Below, one piece after another: positions 26,276-35,335 of a DNA stretch of 64,000 nt. This stretch comes from Sinohyriopsis cumingii. Taxonomy: Eukaryota; Mollusca; Bivalvia; Unionida; Unionidae. Each line of letters opens with the position of its first letter. Position 1 is the first letter of the stretch. The notes below the pieces were generated by a model. The model searched no databases. It saw only the letters and a program-made list of their open reading frames with translations, and was not told the DNA's origin. The position numbers were made by a program, and so were the translations under genes. Location: assembly GCA_028554795.2 (NCBI GenBank), contig CM068838.1:129677428-129741427 (forward strand). The letters are read 5' to 3'.

Positions 26276-26775
26276 AATCTTCCTTATTAGGAAGGTAGGT
26301 TAGGAAACAGATATTCCTAATTCCACAAATGATGTATTTTACACATATACTGTGCATATGAAGTTACAACACTGTGTGTCACATCAATCATGTACACTCA
26401 CAAACACTGTAAATATGAAGTTTCATTTGATTTTCTAAATCCAAGTCTTTGTGTATTGAAGTATCCTACAGTAGCTGCTGTGCAAAATATTTAACACAAC
26501 AGTTTAACAATGTTGACAATACCAGCAACACTGATGATGATGCTAATGACACCATCACTTTAACTGCAAAAAGTGACGCATACTTCATGATTCTAACACA
26601 GGTGAGAACTCTATCAAAGTGCAGGCAGATGCCTGGACAGAAATCCCCAAACCAATGATGATTCGCAATACGAAGCACAAGCCGAACATGACTGGAGGCA
26701 TGTATGGAGATTGATAGGATATGAGAAAAGGCTGTTTAATAAAAATGATTTAAGGATGAACCATAAGAACCCTAC

Positions 26776-26967
26776 CTGTAATTCCTCTAATTCGATCCTT
26801 ACAAACACAGACTCTTCTGGGTAGAAAGTCTATATATTTGGTCCTGATAACAATGTTACGAAGCTTGTTCAAAACACCCTGGAATTCACTTCTACTCCGC
26901 CAATCATGGACGAGGCATGAATAGTAATTATCAACATCATCATCATAATCACCCATTTCTCTGTTAT
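26776..26967 (-). CDS. KH-domain gene, first coding exon (exon 2)
   Basis: Minus-strand exon after CATTGCAG and before GTAGGG. The ATG at 26956-26954 opens MGDYDDDVDNYYSCLVHDW, then SRSEFQGVLNKLRNIVIRTK and FLPRRVCVCKDRIRGIT, leaving in phase 1. An acidic start followed by a compact helical region with Trp/Arg/Leu. The ATG is chosen because it is the first in the exon after a good acceptor, and because the sequence before it can join to a non-coding exon at 30126. Frame agrees with the KH exon (181 + 542 coding bases is an exact multiple of three). Confidence 0.78.
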
Positions 26968-27149
26968 CTGCAATGAAGTAAAGCAATAAGGAATCAAATA
27001 TTAGCCTTACATATTGACTGGTCAAGGTCACTGCTATAGTGAAGCATGCAACAGTGAACAACTAAAAGGTTCATTTTTGATCTCTAGTTACTGTAACTCC
27101 CAGTACAAATAGTATTCTGGTCTCCCTTGTGTTGAGGTTATGACATCAT

Positions 27150-27385
27150 AACTATTATTGTTGTATTGGGCTTAATGTCATTTTGAAGCACATGATAGAC
27201 TACTAAGTGGTGGAGAAAGAACACAGAAAAAAAACCTAGTAAGAACCAATGACCCCGGGAAGCCACTTTCTCACATACCCACCTGGTTCAAGCCTGAGAC
27301 TTGAACCCACATGAGCAGAGGTGCAGTAATAGTGATCAGTGAAGGTGAAGGCTTTAGTTCACTTGCACACCCGAGGCCCCTGTAG
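27150..27385 (-). repeat. SINE family 2, diverged copy
   Basis: Follows the same order as the copy at 26022-26275 (ATTGTTGTATTGGGCTTAAT, then CTTTCTCACATACCCAC, then GAGACTTGAACCCACATGAG), but is clearly more diverged, pointing to an older insertion. Confidence 0.65.
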
Positions 27386-27429
27386 CTATTGTTACCCCTA
27401 CATATTTTATTTGAGATTTTCTAAAGAAA

Positions 27430-27590
27430 TATTGTTGTTGTAGGGTTTAATGCCATTTTTCAGCACACAATAGGCTTTCTCACATACCCACATTAGCTGA
27501 ATCAGAGACTCGAACCCACAAAGACAGAGGTGAGATGGCAGTGATTCGTAACGGAGAGTGCTTTAGACCACTCGGCCACCTAAAGAACAT
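27430..27590 (-). repeat. SINE family 2, internally deleted copy
   Basis: Has both the tail (GTTGTTGTAGGGTTTAATGC) and the tRNA-like head (ACTCGAACCCAC...GACCACTCGGCCAC), but about 100 bases of the body between them are absent. Confidence 0.75.
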
Positions 27591-27688
27591 CCAATGTATT
27601 GCCTTTATGGCCAAGACACCACTGGGCATGGTCATGTTGGGTTGTTGTTGCAGAGATCATAAGTTTACTCCATATTTTACTAACTGCA

Positions 27689-27942
27689 ATAGAGGCCATG
27701 AGTGGCCGAGTGGTTTAAAGCTCTCACTGTTATGGATCACTGCCATCTCACCTCTGTCCGCATGGGTTCGAGTCTCAGGCTTAGCCAATGTGGGTATGTG
27801 AGAAAGGTTGCTGGTAGCTTCTTGTGGATCGGTGGTTCTTTCCAGGAGTTTCCTGTGTTCTTCCTCCACCATTAATACTGACTGCCATGTATAGCCTATC
27901 TTGTGCTGAAAAATGGCATTAAACCCTATAACAACAACAACT
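27689..27942 (+). repeat. SINE family 2, full-length copy
   Basis: A box TGGCCGAGTGG and B box GGTTCGAGTC mark a tRNA-derived RNA polymerase III promoter. Body and (AAC)n tail match the copy at 26022-26275 in the opposite orientation, so the two could pair as an inverted repeat in a transcript. Confidence 0.82.
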
Positions 27943-28736
27943 AACTGCAATATTGTGAAAAGAATGATATCTCTCCTTTTATAACTATCATTCATTCTGA
28001 CTCAGATGACATACTTTGGTTTAAAATCAATAAAACTGGTTCTGAAACTGATGATGACATTTATTCTGGAGTTCTCTGTGTTCCTCCTTCATCAGGGTTT
28101 TCCTACCTGGCTACTTTTACTTTGCGCCGGGCTACTTTACAAAATCTTCCCATAGAGGGAGGTCCCCCCACACCTGCCTACTTTGGCAACTCACCCTCAA
28201 ACTTTTATGGAAGGCCCTAATCATATTCAAAGTTTTATAAATTACTATCATGTGTACTTGAATAAATATGCATTTTTTCATCATATATTTTACGGCCATA
28301 ATTCAAAACATCAATGATTATTTGATGAAGGTTAAGTTCCTTGTCAAACACTTTTACTTTGGTGCTGTTACCTTACATTTTACAATGATAACACAAAAAT
28401 TCTGTACGAGTATAGTTGCCTATGAAAAGAAAAACACAAAAACTGGAAATAATTACCAGTGAAAATACTCAGACATATGCAGTAATAATAATCTTGTTAT
28501 TTTATACTCCCTAATTAACTCTCCCATTCCAATTAATGTCCCCTCACCCTTGTGTAAAAGATAAAAATTTAAAAGATAAAGTGTAAGACCTATGCTTTTC
28601 AATACTGCCTTCTTCAGATCTATGATTACAACAAAATGCTGCAGCAGTCTCAGTTGATCATACTATTATATTGTATGTATCGATGTATAAATTAGTAAAG
28701 TCATGGGCACACAGGTAGTGTTAGGCACGATACAAC

Positions 28737-29188
28737 AGCTGGGTGGCAAGATCAAAGACTTTAGCTGTGTGGCATGTTTACTGACTTTTAGCTGGGTGGC
28801 AAGATCAAAGACTAGCTGTGTGGCATGTTTACTGACTTTCAGCTGGGTGGCAATATCAAAGACTTTAGCTGTGTGGTATGTTTACTGACTTTTAGCTGGG
28901 TGGCAATATTAAAGACTTTAGCTGTGTGGCAGGTTTACTGACTTTTAGCTGGGTGGCAATATAAAAGACTTTAGCTGTGTGGCATGTTTACTGACTTTTA
29001 GCTGGGTGGCAAGATCAAAGACTAGCTGTGTGGCATGTTTACTGACTTTTAGCTGGGTGGCAATATTAAAGACTTTAGCTGTGTGGCAGGTTTACTGACT
29101 TTTAGCTGGGTGGCAATATAAAAGACTTTAGGCTGTGTGGCATGTTTACTGACTTTTAGCTGGATGGCAATATAAAAGACTTTAGCTC
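28737..29188. repeat. Minisatellite, 53-bp period
   Basis: About eight copies of AGCTGTGTGGCATGTTTACT + GACTTTTAGCTGGGTGGCAA + TATCAAAGACTTT with small indels. Each unit is itself two related halves, as GCTGTGTGGCA and GCTGGGTGGCA alternate. Confidence 0.93.
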
Positions 29189-29189
29189 C

Positions 29190-30120
29190 AGAGCATCAAG
29201 TTAACAGACTTGCCAGTCATACTTCAACCTGCTGTTGAGTGAAAATGATTTAAGGATGAACCATGAATCCCACTCAACCAGCTGTTGAGTGGAATTCTGG
29301 GAAAATGTGTTGATCGACTGATAATTTTAACTGTAATATTTATGACTGAATTCAGTGGCATATGTACATATCATCATTATAAGAGTACATCAAAATAACA
29401 ACATTAGCTTTAATTAATGTGCTCTAATTAACATACCCCATTTTAGAAAATGTAACACTGCCCCCCCCCCCCCAGTATTAAGGAGTATATACTATTACGT
29501 CAAACGGAAAATGTGGTTATAATATTATATTAATGTTGGTTCTACATCTTTCCTAAATACATCTGTTATTGGCTATACTGTTGTTTCTAGCAATGCTCTG
29601 AAATAATAAAATATGATAATTTCTGTATACATGAACGTGACCAACAAGAGCTATATACATGCTTGACTGTGATGTCATACTGTGATTCTCCAGTGATCCC
29701 TTTATCACATCAGCTAGTCTGTTTATGGGATTGTTTCTTTTTCTTGTTATTTGCATTCAACTGCTTTTTATTAGGGAGGAATATCTGGCCACATTTTCAT
29801 GAACGAGAGTTTCCTTTGTTGAATGATGAATGCGTTATCATCTATTTCGACAGATACCTCGAGTATTTAAACCTACTGCACTGTCCAGGCTTGAACAAGC
29901 ATAACATTAATCTTGCAATGTAAGACGTCCACCATATTTGTTGTCTGGTTGACATTTATAACCCAAGTCCAACAGAACGAAACCAAACCGAATTTTCGCC
30001 ATCATATGAGCGTAGCAAACTTTGATGCAATCATTTTTAATATTAAGTCAATATTTTTAAACTAAAATTGCTTTAAGAATACCGTAATCGGCTTCCTTTT
30101 GTCAGATTGTTCACTACAAC
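29190..30120. other. Intron sequence with poly-C run
   Basis: AT-rich first intron of the minus-strand gene. Only a 14-base poly-C tract near 29461 stands out. Open frames at 29.6-29.9 kb have no recognisable protein features. Confidence 0.4.
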
Positions 30121-30125
30121 CTTAC

Positions 30126-30260
30126 CTGCCGTTTGTTTTACAGATTTTTCTTGCTGCAAAAATCGTAAATATATACAACCGGAATAGCCTCTGTCTTCTC
30201 TGCCAATCAAAACAAGCTGGAATTGCTCCACAAAACACCAAACAGCATAAAATCCGTGCG
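30126..30260 (-). other. Possible 5' non-coding exon of the KH-domain gene
   Basis: On the minus strand the sequence ends ACGGCAG and is followed by GTAAGG, a consensus donor. An ATG here meets a stop within 14 codons, so it would be untranslated. Joining it to the acceptor at 26967 places the first long-frame ATG 12 bases into the next exon. The upstream limit is a guess. Confidence 0.4.
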
Positions 30261-31074
30261 CAATAAAGTAGTATGTGTTATACGGTCTATTTTCTTAACG
30301 TATGTGGAGAAATATCATGTGTTAGAAACACACAACCTTCTGTTCACTGAAAGAAGCTTTAGAGTATATTTTTAATTTATTTAAGTAATAAATACTTTCG
30401 TAGTTTACATAGAGGGGCTCGCGAGTTAATCACGTGATTCAAACACTTTCGCGACTGCCATTAACTATCGTTCAGATCCACTTTGTATATTTTGCAAAAT
30501 AAGAGCTGGCAGAGCTTGCGAATGCATTGAATCATTTAGATCACCTTAGCTATTTTTGCGAGACACGATTGTCTTGGATGAATGTCGGCGAAGTAATATA
30601 TTGATAAAAGAGATATGGCTTAAGTTTTTCGCACAGAAGGAAACAATAGTTCGATGTATTTGCAATATCTTCGGCAATCCTTGATTCGTAGAAATCCAAA
30701 GCAGTTTAGCTACAGGCAGTTAAGAAGCCTCGCAATATATATAATTGTTATAACGATGCATATCATTTATTACGTTATGTAATGACATAATTGTTATTTT
30801 AAAATAAAAGACGTCATCCGTTTTCTTTCAAAACATTTCGTGCTTTAAGAAGCATAAATGCAAAACTAGTTGCACAGAATTTTCGGCGTTTGTGTTTTGT
30901 TTTTTTTTTCAAAAAAAAAAAAAAAAATCCCAATTCTGTATTGCATACAAAACCACATTTGTTCAGATTATTAAAGAGTAATCGGAATATCCTCCGCAAC
31001 TGATGAAGGCGAGCGCACATGTTACAACAACAATGGCCAAAGAGTTTCCCATTGTGACCTCTCCAGATGGTAAA

Positions 31075-31726
31075 AGGTGGCGCTATACAGTTTCGCATTT
31101 TGCATGGGTTAAGATTTTAAAGAAAAAGAATTTCCCCGGCTTTCCTCACTGGTTATACTGGCTATTTAAAAAAGACCTTGTATATCTTAGGTATGATGCA
31201 AAGAACCTTTAATTCCCTTTATTTTGGTGTATGATTGATGGGTGTACTATGGGTTATAGAGTGTACAGCTTGGCCTTACTTCAAATGTGCATCTTTCAAA
31301 AATGTGCTAGCTCTACTTGGTCATTTTCACTTCCTGAACTTGTGAGGTAAAGTGTATAAAAAAGAGCCGATAACTTTTTTTACATTTTATATATTTGGTA
31401 TATCATTCATTGCACTTTCAGAAGCTGGTATTGTCTCGTCTGGCAAAATTCATTTTCCCTATTTTAATAGCTGCTATGTATAGTGTACTTTAGACTAATT
31501 CAGACTGATTCTTTTAACACAAGGGAGCAGTCATTTTAGTTAGCAGTGTGCTTAAATCATGTAAAATTTCCCAAAGTACAATATCCAAAAGAAATATCAT
31601 CCACATTACATTAATGTAGCATAGAGGTATGCAAACATTCTCTCCACTGTGCATGTTTTAAATGCGAACTACTTCATCTTACATACGTCACTCTCTCAAA
31701 AGTACATATTATCTGGTGAGCGCCAC
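31075..31726 (+). mobile_element. MITE-like element, copy 1
   Basis: A 652-base block whose reverse complement is found at 55576-56229 at around 90% identity by eye. The ends are inverted: GGTGGCGCT at the left, AGCGCCACC at the right. This makes it a non-autonomous DNA transposon rather than part of a segmental duplication. No convincing transposase. The target duplication was not resolved, though AAA occurs on both sides. Its open frame at the left (GKRWRYTVSHFAWV) is not conserved in the other copy. Confidence 0.72.
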
Positions 31727-32434
31727 CAAAATTGCATGGCCATTTCCGTCAGTCTTGGAATAAACCTCAGATGTAATTCGTCGCAATTGAGAACAATAGT
31801 CTGAACTATCTTTAATCAGACGAAACAATATGGTAGTGGAAGGATACAAATTAACAATCTGAACAAACCTCAGCAATAGGTAGTGCACTCCCACAGAGTC
31901 GCATCACCAAACACATAAATTGATTTGTATTACTACAATCTACTGCCCATGTTATTTCACAACTTCACGGAAATAGCCGAGCGTTGTTCCGATCGCTCGT
32001 CTCATTCAGCCGCCATCTTGTCAGATATGAATGAAATTAGTTCAGAATATAGCTCTAAATAGCTACTAATTAAAAAAGAAAAGAAAAAGAAAGAAAAATT
32101 GGAAATTTAATTTGCCTTCTCGACTTGACGGAAAAGGCAGCATATTCTGATTGTCTTGTCAATGGTGACGAAATCATTTGGACCAATACAACCATTTCTA
32201 CTTTATTAATACGTAATAACAAATACTTTTTATGTGACAGTTAGGGCCTTATTTTAAAATTTTATTGTTTGGCAGTTTTATTAAAATATTTGATGATTCT
32301 AGTAACAAAAGCGATAAGCAACTTTCAATGTTATCAAAAAAAAAAAAAAATGACGTTCTAGCGACAACAATAATATATTAGTCTAATACCCTCATGGGTG
32401 AGGACTTCATGAAAGGCAAGAGTATCAGACTTAA

Positions 32435-32905
32435 CTGCGGTAGGTATAAAGTGCGATAAGTAAAAGGACTTGCAGTCTGCGAAGAGGACCGATGGTGATT
32501 TTAATAACAATCAATATTTCTATTTCACTAATGAAATTATTTTATGTAGTAACCAATTTCACATAGCATTTAATGTATCTTTTTTAATACAAAGTGTAAC
32601 AAATGTGTCCTTTTCGCTAAACGGGTCCTTTTCGTGAAAAGAACTTCCGTGAAAGAACCCAGTATGTTTTTACTAATCGTTTTAAATAATATCTCTATTT
32701 CACAAATGAAATTAATGTGTATTAACTCATTTTACATAACATTTACTATTGTTTTAATCTCAACAAGTCCTCTTTGCTAAAAAAGACTTGCGGTCTGCGA
32801 AAAGGACCCAGTACGTTTTTACATCAGTTTAAATGTATACTTTCTATTTCACGAATAAAATTGATGTTTGTATTAAATCATTTCACATAGCATTTAATAT
32901 TTCTT
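32435..32905. repeat. Diverged array of a roughly 180-bp repeat, left of the Polinton
   Basis: At least two and a half units, each with GGTCCTTTTCGTGAAAAGAA-like palindromic words, TATTTCTATTTCAC(T/A)AATGAAAT, and TTTCACATAGCATTTAAT. The same family lies at 56540-57125 in reverse orientation. Confidence 0.75.
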
Positions 32906-33029
32906 CTTAGCTTGAATTTGGTTATGATGTGATCAGTTTAAGTGAATGAAGTCTTTAAAATGACATGACTGGGGTTGAAGGAAAGACAGTTCAAGTATTC
33001 AAGCTTAAAAAGAACAGTGAAAAACTACA

Positions 33030-33035
33030 TGTATG
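33030..33035. repeat. Polinton target-site duplication, left
   Basis: TGTATG immediately before the first base of the element, matching TGTATG immediately after its last base. Six bases is the Polinton-typical length. Confidence 0.93.
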
Positions 33036-33392
33036 AGTAGTAAGGTGGGGCACCCTAGGGACAATGGGACAAAGCATTAAAAAGACCCCTGGGACAATCT
33101 AGGGACAATGGAAATTTAACATGGAGAAAAATCGTGGGTCAATCTAGGGACAATGGGAATTTAACATGGAGAAAAATCGTGGGTCACTCTAGGGACAATG
33201 GGAATTTAACATGGAGAAAAATCGTGGGTCACTCTAGGGACAATGGGAATTTAACATAGAGTTTGGGTTTGTCTAGGGACAAGGGGAATTGAATATGGGA
33301 TTTTTTTATTTTTTTTTTAAAAATTTAAAAAAAGGGTAGGCAATGGAAAGGCTATCTCTTCTCGAGAAATATGGGTGGCCCTGAAAAGGGCC
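33036..33392 (+). repeat. Polinton left terminal inverted repeat
   Basis: Matches 52457-52722 in reverse complement with only a handful of substitutions. The left copy is about 90 bases longer because a 45-bp unit (GGAGAAAAATCGTGGGTC + CTAGGGACAATGGGAATTT) is present in extra tandem copies. CTAGGGACAATGG recurs throughout as an iteron. The inner end holds a histone-type stem-loop facing outward. Confidence 0.95.
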
Positions 33393-33395
33393 TTT
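33351..33395 (-). terminator. Histone-type mRNA 3' stem-loop, copy 1 (in left repeat)
   Basis: On the minus strand: AAA, stem GGCCCT, loop TTTC, stem AGGGCC, then ACCCA. A purine-rich GAGAAGAGA lies about 11 bases on. It lies 36 bases past the stop of the small minus-strand gene at 33432-33650. It matches the layout of replication-dependent histone mRNA ends (stem-loop plus U7-pairing downstream element). Confidence 0.75.
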
Positions 33396-33431
33396 GGGTT
33401 TATGTTAATGTATTCATTAACATAAAGGGCA

Positions 33432-33650
33432 TCACATTGGTCTTCTTCTTGTCCTTAGGCTGCGTCTTACTGTTGGCCCGTAAATCAGGACTCTTTTCAG
33501 GCATCCTTGCCTCTCCACGTAAATCCTACGTATCCACAGACTGGTGTTTGTCCTGTGGACAACGGTCCACTTGGACCGGACATACATGAGCATGTCCGTC
33601 CGGAACATCATGGAAGACACAAGCGTAGAAGATTGCACATCGGTCCACAT
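33432..33650 (-). CDS. Small accessory protein, left end of Polinton (72 aa)
   Basis: Short open frame on the minus strand rich in Arg, Ser, Thr and Val, with no recognised domain. Support is positional. A TATA-like CTATAAATA lies about 45 bases before the ATG (minus strand, near 33697-33705), the stop is 36 bases before a histone-type stem-loop, and it mirrors the divergent gene at 33870. Coding is not proven by composition; it may be a fast-evolving accessory gene or a spurious frame within a real transcript. Confidence 0.45.
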   Translation of the reverse strand: MWTDVQSSTLVSSMMFRTDMLMYVRSKWTVVHRTNTSLWIRRIYVERQGCLKRVLIYGPTVRRSLRTRRRPM

Positions 33651-33690
33651 CTTGAAGCGACGAGAACAGGTGAATCAATGCACTGAACTG

Positions 33691-33822
33691 CGCTTATTTA
33701 TAGGTAGAGGTAGGATTGAAACGGATTGAGTTCATTCACCAATCCGAACACGCGTTACAAAATTCAGTCAGCCCGCATCCAATCCGAAGAGAGCAGTCTG
33801 TGACGTCAGTTGGTCTATATAG
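33691..33822. promoter_or_regulatory. Divergent promoter with CCAAT repeats and a CRE
   Basis: Between the left minus-strand gene and the plus-strand gene at 33870. CCAATCCGAA occurs at 33739-33748 and again at 33779-33788. TGACGTCA, the palindromic cAMP-response element, is at 33801-33808. TATA-like boxes face both ways: CTATATAG at 33815-33822 (plus) and CTATAAATA near 33697-33705 (minus). Functions are inferred from motif identity. Confidence 0.6.
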
Positions 33823-33869
33823 ATTCGTTAGCGCTTGTGTGCAGTCAATCTATGCGACAGTGATTCAAC

Positions 33870-34449
33870 ATGACGGAAATTCAGAAAACGATCCATTGGG
33901 GTGCACCAACAGGGGAGACTGCCCAAGGGAACCCGGACTTACTTTCAGAAGAGGTGAATTGGGATTTTGTGGATTTTCTCTCCTCGCAAGAATTTGTTCC
34001 GGAACCTTCGTCACCTTCTTCATTACCGCAAGTGGAGAATTTTAGACAGAGACAGAAAGAAGAATTGGAGAAATTTATACAACGACAAAAGGAACCGGAA
34101 CAAGCTTTTCTCCTACAGCAACAGCAGCAAGAAGAAGAGGTAAGAAAAAAAACAACAGCAACAACAGCAAGAAGAAGTAGCAGCAAAGAAACAAGAGGGT
34201 GAAAATCAAACGGTCACGGTACTGTTGGACATTTTAGCGGAGTTAAGAAGTCTGAAACAAATGTATCAGACTTCTTTATTACGACCAAAGAGAATACGAC
34301 CTTCCCGAGCTAAACACGTTAACCCTGTGACTAAGCCTACCGTACCACCCTTAGTGATTTCAACCCAATCATCATCATCAACATTACGCAGTCCAGAAGT
34401 AGGCCTTGGCCGTGGCAAAGGCTTAAGGCAGTTAAAGTTGATTGCTTAA
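33870..34449 (+). CDS. Accessory coiled-coil gene region, left end of Polinton
   Basis: Coding region following a TATA-like box by about 50 bases. The N-terminal part is acidic (SEEVNWDFVDFL) and leads into a Glu/Lys/Gln coiled coil with a glutamine run. The distal part is Ser/Pro/Arg-rich (RPSRAKHVNPVTKP). The region is not one continuous frame in this copy. No domain is recognised. It ends about 25 bases before a histone-type stem-loop, as the accessory genes on the right do, and shares their charged coiled-coil character. Function unknown. Confidence 0.55.
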
Positions 34450-34470
34450 ACTCACCCCTACACCAAAATA

Positions 34471-34513
34471 AAAAGGCCCTTTTAAGGGCCACCCACGTCT
34501 CTCGAAAAGAGAT
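34471..34513 (+). terminator. Histone-type mRNA 3' stem-loop, copy 2
   Basis: AAAA, stem GGCCCT (34475-34480), loop TTTA, stem AGGGCC, then ACCCA. The purine-rich GAAAAGAGAT follows ten bases later. It lies just past the stop of the 33870-34449 region. Confidence 0.78.
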
Positions 34514-34529
34514 AGCCTTTCAATTTGCC

Positions 34530-34746
34530 AATAACTAAAAAAAAACCCAAATAAACAACCCATTTTACCCCTATAGTACGTTTCTTTGTATGAGTGCGTG
34601 AGTGTACGTTCTTACTTTAAAATCAAAACTCAAAGACACTTACCTTATATCATTAATTTATTCTTTTCTCCATTGTTACAATCCAATTCACAATTCACAA
34701 CACAACACTTTAAGAAAAAGTTCATTGACTTCTTCTTTCTCCTTGT
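34530..34746 (-). other. 3' region of the zinc-knuckle gene
   Basis: Between the stem-loop on the plus strand and the stop of the minus-strand zinc-knuckle gene. On the minus strand AATAAA occurs at 34662-34657, about 85 bases past the stop, so this gene probably uses ordinary polyadenylation. Confidence 0.5.
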
Positions 34747-35199
34747 TTAGTCTCTCTGTTTTTTGAATTTCTTCACCGTTTTTTCCTCACTTTCTTCCCT
34801 TCTTCTTTTCTTCTCCTGTTTCTTTTTCTTCACTTGTCTGCTTTCTTCCTCTGAAGAATCCCTCTCTTCTTCCGAAGAATCCCTCTCTTCTTCTGAAGAA
34901 TCCTTCTTTTCTTCTGACTCCTCTTGTTTCTTTTTTGGGCAATCTGGAGACCAATGTCTTTTTTCTTTACAATAATAACAGGTATCTTGACTTTTGTCTT
35001 TTTTAGCCCCTGTTTCTTTTCTTTTTTGACGGTCTGGACACTCTGAAGACCAATGCCCTTTCTTCTGACAGATATAGCAAGTATCCTGACTTATATCTCG
35101 AAAGGAAGGAGAGTAGTCCGTAGGCTGGTCTGAAGAGAATTTTCTAATGACCCCGTGCAAAGCTCTGACGAAACGTTCCATCTGGGTAGTCTCTTCCAT
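34747..35199 (-). CDS. CCHC zinc-knuckle protein of Polinton (about 150 aa)
   Basis: Two perfect C-x2-C-x4-H-x4-C knuckles (CYICQKKGHWSSEC and CYYCKEKRHWSPDC), separated by a Lys-rich linker, as in retroviral nucleocapsids and cellular RNA/ssDNA-binding proteins. A C-terminal tail follows with tandem DSSEEER repeats and then a Lys/Arg/Glu block (KKKKQEKKRRREE). The start at 35199 is preferred over an upstream ATG at 35250, because TATATAAAAAGGG on the minus strand near 35258-35267 would place transcription start between them. It is the only larger gene on this strand. Zinc knuckles are not part of the core Polinton set; nucleic-acid binding is inferred. Confidence 0.85.
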   Translation of the reverse strand: MEETTQMERFVRALHGVIRKFSSDQPTDYSPSFRDISQDTCYICQKKGHWSSECPDRQKRKETGAKKDKSQDTCYYCKEKRHWSPDCPKKKQEESEEKKDSSEEERDSSEEERDSSEEESRQVKKKKQEKKRRREESEEKTVKKFKKQRD

Positions 35200-35335
35200 C
35201 GTTGTACTCGGCTTGAGAGTGAAATGAATAGTGAAAAGGACAAGACACACACCCTTTTTATATACGCTGGTCTGCCATGGCTATAAATTAGTCTATGGTG
35301 TTTAAACTTGAGTCATTTGACGTTTTGAACTCAAG

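Noticed and set aside
29663-29923. 86-codon frame with a hydrophobic segment
   Set aside because: No neighbouring exon, promoter or family match; typical chance frame in AT-rich DNA.
31003-31212. 69-codon frame reading KEFPIVTSPDGKRWRY and WLYWLFKKDLVYL
   Set aside because: Mostly inside the MITE-like element; the matching frame is not kept in the copy at 55576-56229.
33040-33290. CRISPR-like array of regularly spaced 45-bp repeats
   Set aside because: Spacers are identical and the array is part of a Polinton terminal repeat in an animal genome.
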